Shown piece by piece: positions 35,039 through 44,292 of a stretch of 64,000 bases of DNA. Each line of letters starts with the position of its first letter. The first letter of the stretch is position 1. Below the pieces are notes generated by a model. The model saw only the letters and a list, made by a program, of their open reading frames with translations. It did no database searches and had not been told where the DNA came from. Made by a program: the position numbers and the translations under genes. The stretch covers positions 68,139,895 to 68,203,894 of the forward strand of contig CM043944.1 in the NCBI GenBank assembly GCA_014529385.2, given 5' to 3'. This DNA is from Adiantum capillus-veneris (Eukaryota; Streptophyta; Polypodiopsida; Polypodiales; Pteridaceae).

Positions 35039-35899
35039 GTTTTATGTGAATCCATTAGTAGGCGAGGATGCTATTGGAGCTATGCTTCTTCAACGAGGTA
35101 ACAATTCCCACTAGATGAAGCCTATCTATTGTGCTAGAAAGGTGAAGCTAGAGGTGAAAAGAGGCTATACAAAGGTGTATATAATCATGGTGAGTATTAT
35201 TTATGCATGTAGAAGGTTTAGGGACTACCTTCTCCCTAATCCATTCACACTCCTCACTAGATACACTCTTCTACCTCAATTGGAGAATAGCCCTACTTTG
35301 TCAAACAGGCTCATGAAGTGGATTGTGGAGCTACAGGAATTCCAATTCTCTTTTCTTGTCGAGGAGAGTACAAGGGCTACATTGGCTAATTTACTTACTT
35401 ATAAGGAAATCCCTCTTCTTCTCTAGGAGGACGCGGTGAATAAGCAACACATGGAAGCTCCTCACATAGACAGTGCTTATCTATTGTTTTTGGATGGCTC
35501 TTACAGGAAAGCGCATGGTGAATCTTCAGGAGGTGTTTTAATTTATGATCCTCAAGGTGTGTTGGTAACTAAAAGGAGTTTGAATTTTACAGCACAAAAT
35601 AAACAATGAAGCCGAGTATGAAAGGTCTCAACCTTTGCCTTGAGCTTGGCATCCGTCGTGTGAGGGTAAGAGGTGATGCTCTTTTGGTGGTTAAGGAAGT
35701 ACTTGGGGTGTGGCAAAGTAAGAATCCAAGGCTGAAAAATTTGTGTTTTCAAGTGAAGGTTTTGATTAAGCATTTTGAAGCTTGGAGTTTAGGGCACGTG
35801 GACAAGTCTCAAAATGAAGAAGCCCATGGCGCAATGCAAGCTTCAATTGGGCGATTGTATGTGATAAGGGCTGATTCTCCTCCTTATTTGGGAAGGTAA
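35039..35899 (+). pseudogene. E3 RNase H and aRNH
   Basis: RNase H remnants are in 35039-35426 (FYVNPLVGEDAIGAMLLQ, YCARKV, FRDYLL). The second RNase H starts near 35490 with FLDGSYRKAHGESSGGVLIY and continues at 35606-35899 with VRVRGDALLVVKEVLGVW and NEEAHGAMQ. The His in the last motif is shared with E1. Confidence 0.8.
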
Positions 35900-35950
35900 T
35901 ATTTAGAGAGGGAGGAAGAGTTTCTACAAACAGGTACGCTTTAATTAGAT

Positions 35951-36722
35951 TTGGAGAAGTCAAAAAAGTATGCCTTCCTACGCCGTGCCAAAAGGTATGT
36001 GCTACTTGGTGATGCCTTGTATATGAAGGGGGATGATCTTGTGATGAGAAAATTCCCTTGGAAAGAGGAAATTTACAAAATTTTAGAGGAGAATCATGAG
36101 GGTTATTGTGGTGGTCACTTTGCTTCAAAGATCACTTTGCATAAAGTCTTGCAGGAGGGTTATGTATGGCCAAGCGTTCAACGGGATGTTCATCATTGGT
36201 GCAAGTCTTGTAAAGAGTGCCAAAGCATGGAAAATAGGGTTCTCAAATCAGAAATTAGAGGCACCATTGTGGCTTATGATGTGCTTGAAAAGTGGGGTAT
36301 TGATGCAATAGTTCCTCTACCTATGACAGCTAGAGGCAAGTGTTACATACTTACCGTTGTTGACTATCTATCCAGGTGGGCCAAAGCCAAAGTTGTTAAG
36401 AACATCATGAGAAAAGATGTTTCTTTATTTATATATGAAGATATTTGATATAAATTTGGAATGCCATTGGAGTTACTTTCTGATAAGGGTCCACGTTTGA
36501 GGGGAGAGTTGGTGGATTATCTATGTGAGAAGCTTCATGTGCATTGTAGATTTACTACTCCATATTATCCCCAATGCAATGGCATGAATGAAAGGTTTAA
36601 TGGATAACTCATAAGGATTCTTAGAAGAATGACAAGAAACAATGTGAAGACTTGGGATTTAGACCTACCTTGTGCTCTATGGGCTTACAGAACTGCCATC
36701 AAATCAGGATTAACACCGTTTT
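35951..36722 (+). pseudogene. E3 H2C2 finger and integrase, truncated
   Basis: HEGYCGGHFASKITLHKV and HHWCKSCKECQS form a complete zinc finger, unlike E1. The core has EKWGIDAIVPLP (first Asp kept), VDYLSRWAKA and, after a stop at 36448, SDKGPRLRGE and YYPQCNGMNERFNG. Similarity to E1 ends at 36722. Confidence 0.83.
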
Positions 36723-37183
36723 GTAAAACTACCAAATGTCAAGAAATTCTGATTGTTTGGATCACTTAATGAAGACAATTAATAAGAAGAAAAAGTTAAC
36801 AATACCATAGAAGCATCAAACAATGAAACCAAAGAACTTGAATGAGAGAAGTCTCCTGACAATAGGATGCACTCCATTAAAAAAACAGCTTAAAGATGTT
36901 TCAAGATATCCCACAACATTCCATCAAGTTTAAATTTTTAAAAGTACACATTGCCAAATACTTGGTAGATGCTATTTAGAATACTTAACTAGTACACTTA
37001 AAATAGCCTCCTTCTCTTGATATTTTGAGTCCTTTGAAACATATAACATTGCATTACATAGTGAGTCTCAGGGTCAGGATTGAACATTACAAAATTTCTT
37101 ATGGTATAGTCTCTCTTGTCTTTAGCATACAACCATCCACATAACCATGGAACAATCTCATCTTTTAAAAAACTTTGAAGTAA
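36723..37183. other. Junction and sequence without recognised gene
   Basis: AT-rich sequence follows directly after the E3 break at 36722. It may be 3' untranslated sequence of the minus-strand exon at 37184-37706. No repeat was recognised. Confidence 0.35.
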
Positions 37184-37706
37184 TTAAGTAGGTTGGTTCC
37201 AAAACTTTGGAAAAATCATATAAGTTCCTTGCATATGCCACATCACTCGATATGGACTATCATAAAATATTATACTGTTGCCCCCATCTAAATAATCAAA
37301 TAGCTTCCATATGGTCAAAATATTTTTGTGATAGGCTCTTTTGTAACCAATCATGAAATTTGAATTTTGGCAGCACCGATTATCCATAATCATCTTGAAT
37401 TTGTGACTTTGTGTAGGAAAACGGGTCTTGATTATGTGTTGCTCTGTATCTGGACGCACCGCATACACCTCATTGTTATCTTTTACAATGCACATGTACT
37501 TGGTCCAAGTTGGCCTTGATTGAAGCTCACATGTTGTAAGAAGAACACCCTCTAAATCCAAGATAAGCGTTCTTTTGTCCTGTTTGAAAGATGTTGGTAG
37601 ATAATGAAACCATTGCTCTTGGTTTGAATGTGATATTTGATGTAATATGAAAGGGAGCTCCTCTATGTTGTGATAATCTAATAGAAAAACATTTTTTCTT
37701 AGAAGC
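37184..37706 (-). CDS. Exon of an unidentified plant gene with a DLEGVLL motif
   Basis: The minus strand has a strong 3' splice signal, a run of T then AATCATTTCAAG, with the exon from 37706. It is open to the stop at 37184 (about 174 codons). It reads RKNVFLLDYHNIEELPF, EEQWFHYLP-like, then KRTLILDLEGVLLTTC. DLEGVLL resembles the HAD/FCP1 nucleophile motif DxDGxx with the second Asp as Glu, but the rest (MIMDNRCCQNSNFMIGY and onward) does not obviously follow that fold. It lies downstream of the FCP1-like exon on the same strand and may be a diverged relative or a separate gene. The 5' exons are not identified. Confidence 0.4.
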
Positions 37707-37712
37707 CTTGAA

Positions 37713-38177
37713 ATGATTAAAAAAAAAAAGTTAATATAGAGATCTTAAGTGTGTTGAAGACCTTAGGGACATAGGGTGCTAATTTGTGGTTACACTTAGT
37801 AAGTCCTATGCAAGAACACATGCCAAACTATGACCCTATGGCCTTAGATTCATAGGGTGTTGAGACCATAAAGTGAAATTCCCCCAAAGACATATAGGGT
37901 GAGATTTGACCTTATGAGCATGTAGATTGTCCTTGATGGCACAGTGAACTCAAATTTCAAAGCAAACAACTATAAAATATTTAAAAGAAAGAGCATTTGG
38001 CACATGAAACTCACAAGTTACTTATAGTATTGAAAGACAATTTAAAAAACTATTAATCATTTACATCTTCATATATCTTGAAACCCTAAGCACTCTAACA
38101 AAGTCTCTGAGTACATAAAGATCTTTGTAAATGACAAAATGTTACAAAACATTGCTCCATCATTTCTTGATATAGGG
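37713..38177. other. Intergenic or intronic stretch with repeat copies
   Basis: It holds two or three degenerate copies of the CCTATGGCC..CATAGGGTG repeat (about 37760-37920), the leftmost members of that family in the window. No exon is supported. Confidence 0.5.
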
Positions 38178-39559
38178 CTATTTGAGATCATACTGAATTT
38201 TTAGATGCTTTATATAATTCCTGGCTTCATGTACTTTGATCACACGCTCCTTGTATCCCAATTTTTGGGCAAGCATGATTGCTTCTGTACCTTTCAAGGC
38301 TGATAATGATTTGATATTCTTTAAGACCCTTACTTTTTCTCGATCACGTGCTGAAAGTTTCTTGTCTTGACTTCGAGTGGACATTCCACTAGTGCTAGAT
38401 GTTGTAACTTTCTCATTGTGAAGAGGACGAGAAACTTCTGGTAGCGTTCCCGTGGAGTAGTTTTTTCCTAGAAAAATTAGATCTCTCTCCTCCCATTCTG
38501 CAACAACCTTGTGTATACGGTTATAAAGCTTATGACCTTGAGAAATGGGTGCTTGTCCATATAAATGAGACCCTGTAACTGTGCGAATGTCATTAACATG
38601 ATTGAGAGATTTGATATATGGTAGCAGCTCCCCAAGAAGGATATTATCCTCCTCATAATCAACATTAAATGATGGTGGAAAAATACACTTCAATGTAGGA
38701 TTCACACATCCCTTTAATGGTTCATCATCTATAAGAAGCAATCTTCTTGCATCAAGCCCAAATTTTGATGATGCAATAGCCAGCGGTTTGAAAAGTGCTT
38801 CTACTCCTGGATTATCTAAGCGAGTGATCCTTGATTCTACGCATGGTTGACATTGGCTTTGCCCCCAGATCATAAAGAATGGAAATTTTTCTTTAGCTTC
38901 CTTTTCTAAAATCTTGATGATGTCCACAACATGCATGTCATTAGCAGTTGACCATATCCCTACATTGAAATTGCTAAATAGAGCCTTTAAAAACTCAATG
39001 CATCGTGGACGAAGAACAATATGCTCATGTCCAAACTTTAAGCTCTTCATTTTCTTGGACTTTTGCCAGCATCTCCTCAGGAACAATCCACACAAGCTCA
39101 CTATTATAGACAACATTGGTTTGTTGGTGGATGGAAGGTCTGACTCACCATGCACTTCGATTTCCAAATCCTAGGGTGCTAAAATATTTGTGTTGGATTC
39201 TCCTTCTGGTGTTGCACATGTTCTGGAACTTCCATTGCCTTCTACTTCCATTGTGGTGTCATGCAATCCAATTCCCAACTCTTGGGCTACTAGAATATTT
39301 TCATTGGATTCTTCTTCTTCCCTTGCACATGTTCTGGAACATTCACTGTCTTCTTCCATTGGATTACTCTTTAAATTTATCTCCAGTCGTTGTAGCAGTT
39401 GACCTTCAAAGACTTGTAGATTCTTGTCATCTTCGTCAGAAACTCTTTGGTTGACATGGAGATTGATAGAATCTTTCTCAGTAGGGTCAATGGCATTAGC
39501 ATCCTCTATACCAACAATCTCGAGTAAAACTTTGTCAGCCGCAATATCTTGTTGAAGGA
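38178..39559 (-). pseudogene. FCP1/NIF-type HAD phosphatase-like exon (inactive features)
   Basis: The minus strand has a splice acceptor TTCAACTTGCAG and the exon starts at 39559. It is open in one frame to the stop at 38178 except for TAG at 39171-39173. The first part is acidic. The second has HEHIVLRPRCIEFLKALF, NVGIWSTANDMHVVDII, RRLLLIDDEPLKGCVNP and CIFPPSFNVDYEEDN, the FCP1-homology HAD fold with its late DD motif. The nucleophile motif DxDx expected after KPMLSIIV reads SLCG, so both early aspartates are missing. A basic C-terminal tail follows (KKLSARDREKVR). The partial copy at 42030-42170 has CAG where this exon has TAG, so the stop is probably a C-to-T change. Relatives dephosphorylate RNA polymerase II tails; this copy should not. 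Confidence 0.65.
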
Positions 39560-39959
39560 CTGCAAGTTGAAAGAACACCTAATTTTAGATTCCAAAGTAT
39601 CTACATTTTGATAACGCTTTTGTGTCACAGTCTTAGAAAAAACTAATCGCAAATAGCAAATTTACTAATAACTGACAACACATCTACAATGAATTTATTT
39701 GTATGCTCCTTATTGTCTAGAGATTCCTAATCTTTATCTAGCTACATTAGTTCTTTGTCCATGATGGTGGCGCCTAGAAGTATACTTGGAGAAACATTTA
39801 TGCCTTTATGCTCTAGAGCAGAAGTCTCATTTTCTATTGCCATGATCTTCTTGCATTGGATGATTTCCTTGACTAAGTTTCTTATGGCCTTCAGGCCCTA
39901 CAGTTCTCTTTGTAGATATCTCTATGACTTTAAGATAATCCAAAATATGTTTGTTTATG
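39560..39959. other. Probable intron, no repeats recognised
   Basis: This lies upstream (minus sense) of the acceptor at 39560. No known motif was seen. Confidence 0.35.
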
Positions 39960-41860
39960 GCCTCAAGGCCATAGGGTTAGGATTTTTGGGAGGTCTCAAC
40001 ATATAAATAGATATATGGCTTCAAATCCATATGGTACTTTATTTATGTGTAACCCATATGGCCATGGGTTGTCATAGGGCCACAAGATGCCCTCTATGAG
40101 CACTGGTAGGAAACCATATATGCTTTATGTTGGCACCCTATGACCCGAGGGCCACAATTTCTGCCTTTTATGCTAGTAAGAAACCCTTTATGCTACATGT
40201 TATCACTCTATGGCGTTTGGGCCATAGGGTGCCCTATGTGCTAGTAACAAATCCTCTATGCTCTATGTTTGCACCCTATGGACCTAGGGCCACAATGTAC
40301 CCTCTATGATAGTAAGAAATCCTCTATTATCTATGTTTGCACCCTATGGACCTAGGGCCACAAGGTAGCCTCTATGCTAGTAAGAAATCCTATATGCTCA
40401 ATATTGAAACCCTATGGCCCCAAGGCCATAGGATGTCCTCTATGCTAGTAAGAAAAATCCTCTACGTTCTATGTTGGCACCCTATGGAGACTTGAGGGCC
40501 ACAAGGTACCCTTTATAATGCTACTAAGAAACCTTGTATGCTCTAGGGGAGCACCAAATAGCCCCTAGGCCACAAGGTTCCCTCTATTCTAGAAAGAAAA
40601 CCTCTACAGTCTACATTGGCAACCTACAGCCCTCGGGCCATAGGGTGCATCAAATGGCTCCTAGAGCACATGGTGCCCTCTATGCTAGAAAGGAAACCAT
40701 TGCTCTCTAAATTGACACTCTATGTCCCCAAGGCCATAGGGTGCCCCTTACGCCTAGTATGAAACCATTGAAACTCTATATTAGAATCTAAAGACCGTAG
40801 TCCACAAGGTGAGATTTATGTTAGTAAGAAACCATCTAAACTCTATGTTGGTAGCATATGGCCCAATGGCCATAGGATAGACAAGGAACCCTTTAGGAGC
40901 ATTCCCCACAAAGACCACCTTATGGCCCCATGGTGATTTAGTGGCCTAGGTTCCCTTATTAAGACTCTTTTATTTTTGTATCATATGGCCCCAAGGAAAT
41001 AAGCTATCCTCTATGCTATCAAAAAACCGTTTATGCTCTTTGTTGGAATCATATGGCCCCAAGGACATAGGGTGCTCTCTATGCTAGCAAGAAACCCTCC
41101 ATGCTATATGTTTGCACCCTATGGCCCCGAGGACACAGGGTGTCCTCCATGATAGTAAGAAACCCTCTAAGCTCTAAGTTTACACCCCATTTGACTATGT
41201 TGACACCCTATGGCCCTGGGGCCATAGGGTGCTCCATAGGGCCACAAGGTGCCCTTCAACTTAGGAAGAGACCCTTTATGCCCTAAATTGGTACTCTTTA
41301 GCCTCAAGGTTATAGGGTGCCTTCTATGCTAGTAGGATACATTATATGGTCTAGGTTTCCACTCTATAGTGTAGGACTAAAAGGTTTGCTCTATGAAGAA
41401 ACCATGTATACTATATGTTGGCAGTGTAGGTCCCTAAGGATAGAAGGAAACCCTACGGCTATAGGGTGTCCTCTATGCTACTATCATATGTTCCAAGGAC
41501 TAGATAGTGACCAAGGTATCATGTGTGTGAGAATTCTCTACTATATATACAAAAACCACTTTATGGCACTATGGCGTCCCAAGGGAAACAAGGTGCTAAT
41601 AAAATCCCTCTATGCTCTATGTTGTCACCCTATGGTCCCAAGGCCATAGGGCGGTCTTTATGCTAGTAAAATTCCCTCTATGCACTATGTTTACGTGCAT
41701 ACTTATAAGAAGCCATTTATGCACTATGTTGGCGTCTTATGACCCTAGATCCATAAGATGTCCTCTATGGTAAAAGATAAATTGTACATGGGATATGATG
41801 GAATCCTATGGTCCTAGGGCCATAGGGTGTCCTCTATGCTAGCAAAATGTGTAGGCTAAA
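39960..41860. repeat. Palindrome-centred minisatellite, about 70-80-bp degenerate units
   Basis: Some 25 imperfect copies of a unit like ctctatgctagtaagaaa, cc, tctatgctctatgttggcac, cctatggcc..ggccatagggtgc. The core is an inverted repeat. The best instance is 41204-41231, with 13-bp arms CACCCTATGGCCC and its complement around a 2-base loop. It probably lies in an intron or 5' flank of the FCP1-like gene. The same core recurs at 56480-57060, 60140-60680 and 61830-63400. Confidence 0.8.
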
Positions 41861-42029
41861 AAATGCGATAAATATGCAACACGATATACAAAATTGAATC
41901 ATTATCATACATCATACATTTGTTGCTTTATCACATAGTTGAAGGGGTCTTTGCCTTCAAATATCATCATAACATTCAAACATTTAAATCAAAATTTCAA
42001 GTTCTTTAATTCATAGATGCATTGATCTG

Positions 42030-42170
42030 TTGGTGGATGGAAGGTCCGGCTCACCATGCACTTTGATTTACAAATCCTGAGGGGCAAAAGTATTTGTGTT
42101 GGATTCTCCTTATGGCATTGCACATGTTTTGAAACTTGCATTGCCTTCTACTTACAATTTACAAACTTAA
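42030..42170 (-). pseudogene. Partial copy of the FCP1-like exon
   Basis: Plus sequence gttggtggatggaaggtc, tcaccatgcactt, gatt..caaatcct and ttgtgttggattctcctt matches 39119-39250 at about 85-90% by eye. In the reading frame of the parent it has CAG where the parent has the in-frame TAG, but it has its own TAA two codons on (TTGTAA). It is an exon-fragment duplication about 2.8 kb away, just left of the E4 insertion. Confidence 0.6.
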
Positions 42171-42346
42171 ACAATGGTTATACATTATACAATCATTTCT
42201 TTGCAATAAACCTTGATACAATGTTCCGATTGCTACATGACAAGCTAGAAAATTCTAGTAGTCCTAGCTTCTCTCTATTGAAAAAAATTCAAGATATAAA
42301 TTCCAATTCTCTGCATCATCTACAAGAGAAACAAAATCATAGTTAG
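42171..42346. other. Flank of the E4 insertion
   Basis: AT-rich sequence ending in the target-site copy GTTAG (42342-42346), matched at 56015-56019. No gene recognised. Confidence 0.5.
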
Positions 42347-42897
42347 TGTTAACCCTCACGGCACACGGACACCCTATGATCTATAAACGTTGTATTATTT
42401 AGAGTCAGGTACTGGGCTTGTCGAACCAATAGGAACAGGGTAAGGGTGATCGCCGATGACAAGCGCACTCTAACTGGAATATTCAAGGAGTTAGTTGGCT
42501 AAGTATGGGCGCCCAAGTGTGAATGGGGTGAGCTCATATAAAAGCCACTAAACCTAATTTTTACTCATTCTCTCATTGTACAATAGAAGCTGCTCTTGCT
42601 CCATCTCCACCTTCTCCTTCACCATCTCCTTGTGTGTGTGTGTGTACGTGTGAGAGAGAGAGAGAGTGTGAGAGTGTGTGTGTGATCGAGCGTTGCGGCG
42701 GCACGATGGCGGCGAGGCAGTTGAGCGCGGCGTAGCGGTGTCTCCCTCTTCTTCGCGGCGCGGGAATCCTTCATTCGCAACTACGCAGGAAGGTGAGTGA
42801 CACACCATTCTCCCTTGTGAGCTTGTCTGTTGTATGACTGTGTGCTAGGAGCCTTTGTGGCTCGCACACGGTGCGTAGCAAGTCCCTAGCCGTGACA
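42347..42897 (+). repeat. E4 5' LTR
   Basis: It starts TGTTAACCCTCACGGCAC and ends CCGTGACA. TATAAAAG at 42537-42544 (ctcatataaaagccac) is the likely core promoter. It is followed by CT-rich sequence, a (TG)n/(GA)n stretch (42634-42684) and a GC-rich block (gttgcggcggcacgatggcg). Confidence 0.95.
42537..42544 (+). promoter_or_regulatory. E4 LTR TATA box
   Basis: TATAAAAG inside the 5' LTR, identical in the 3' LTR at 55652-55659. A CT-rich stretch follows at a suitable start-site distance. Confidence 0.6.
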
Positions 42898-42901
42898 TTT
42901 T

Positions 42902-42919
42902 TGGCACTGTTGCCGGGGA
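42902..42919 (+). other. E4 primer binding site
   Basis: TGGCACTGTTGCCGGGGA lies four bases after the LTR. It is close to the complement of a plant tRNA-Asp 3' end (TGGCGCCGTTGCCGGGGA), with two differences. Confidence 0.75.
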
Positions 42920-43984
42920 GCTGCTGCGCGTGAAGATCTAATGGCGACGTGTAAATTGTATTGAAGCTATTTTTTATGTAGGAAAGGCGCGGCTTAAGTT
43001 TGATCATTGTTGTTATGCAAAAACAGTAAAGAAAGACACAATGTTATTGACTGCATTCAAGTTTTTTGTGTCGTGTTAAGCTCTGTTTTGTTAGTTCTAT
43101 TAAGCTCAGATTTCAGCTTACACAGTTAGCATTTCTTGCGTTTCTGCGTTTTCTGCATTTTCTGGTTTGCGCTGCACAGTTCTGTCAAGTTTCAATTTTC
43201 TGCATTTTCTGTGTTTTCTGGTTTGTGCACAGTTAGTTAATTAAGTAGGTTAGTAATTAGGTGAACCACTGATTAGCAGGTCAGTAGGTAGGTGGGATAG
43301 TAAATAGTTAGGTGAGGTCAACGCGCACCCAATGATATCCAAAAAATAAAAATAAAAAAAATCGAAAAATAAAAACGTGAGTGAGGGGGAGGTTATAATT
43401 TAAGCGTGAGCGACTGGGGGGATCACTAAAATTTTGATCGGGATCGGGATCATTTCCCCAAGCCCAAGCCCAAGCCCAAGCCCAAGCCCAAGCCCAAGCC
43501 CAAGCCCAAGCCCAAGCCCAAGCCCAAGCCCAAGCCCAAGCCCAGGCCTCAGTCCTCAGTCTTATGATATATACTAGACTCACTCTTATATATATACCCT
43601 ACCCCCTCAAGAGGGAATAAGAGCATGTGGGGCAAGTCCTCCACTCTCCTCCCTTCTCTTCCCACTTGCACCCTTAGACTTGCTATTTGGAGCCTAGTTC
43701 CCCAGCTAGGAAAAGACTGTTTCGGGCTTTTCTGGAGCAAAATAGAACCAAACGGTGGGCTGTAAAGCACAGCGCGTCCCTCCTAGAGATACGCTCGTTT
43801 TGAGCTATCACACGGCCCATTCCACGACACGCTCTAAAAAATCTAGCAAAAAAACAAACAAAAAAACACGCAAAAAACTAGTCACAGGGCCTCCTAGAGA
43901 AGCTTTTTGACACCTGAGGGTATCAAAAGCACATGCACTTATGCTCTTGGCGGGTGCTAGAACACGAGCATATTGAGGGTGCCT
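42920..43984 (+). other. E4 leader with CCCAAG hexanucleotide array
   Basis: Non-coding leader. 43457-43540 is 14 perfect copies of CCCAAG (antisense open frame gives Ala-Trp repeats with no known meaning). A tatatatatacc run near 43588 and a further 400 bases without known motif follow. Confidence 0.75.
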
Positions 43985-44200
43985 CTGTTCATACGGAGTT
44001 GGAAAGATTGTGCTTATTGCTGCTAATGGCAGTTCTTTCACACTTGTTGATGCACTTTATGTACCTGGGATCAAGAAGAATCTCTTGTCTGTATTTGTAG
44101 TCAAATTTGTGGATGACAGATGTACAGTTCATGATCTCAGTTTTGGTGATGAAATTGGTGCATCTGGCCTTTTGTGCCGTGGACACCCATTACCCATCCA
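43985..44200 (+). pseudogene. Captured Ty1/copia polyprotein fragment in the E4 leader
   Basis: The frame has IVLIAANGSSFTLVDALYV then PGIKKNLLSVF, and after a small break VDDRCTVHDLSFGDEIGASG and LLCRG. LYVPGIKKNLLSV is the classic end of the Ty1/copia protease before the GAG-pre-integrase domain. It is foreign to Ty3 pol and lies just upstream of E4 gag. About 70 residues survive. Confidence 0.7.
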
Positions 44201-44292
44201 CGATAGGCTCTAGACCCTCAGCGGGGACACAAGGTAGCACCACCCAAGACCCTAAAATAGCCGCTAGTGATTCCTCCTCCGACTCAGAAATC

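Larger units (their letters stand above)
31999..36722 (+). mobile_element. E3: truncated, degenerate Tat-lineage Ty3 element (E1 family)
   Basis: It has the same domain order and the same peptide signatures as E1, on the plus strand: gag, knuckle, DGGAQ protease, RT, RNase H, aRNH, H2C2, integrase. It ends inside the integrase after TAIKSGLTPF at about 36722 and has no recognisable LTRs. At least eight stops or shifts break it. Confidence 0.88.

Noticed and set aside
42554-42808. Ser/His-rich ORF in the E4 LTR (and 55688-55925)
   Set aside because: It spans TG/GA microsatellites and the LTR promoter region; no support for coding.
43457-43540. Possible telomere-like repeat
   Set aside because: CTTGGG is not a known plant telomere motif, and the array is short and inside a retrotransposon leader.
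43308-43583. Minus-strand ORF of Ala-Trp repeats
   Set aside because: It is only the translation of the CCCAAG hexanucleotide array.
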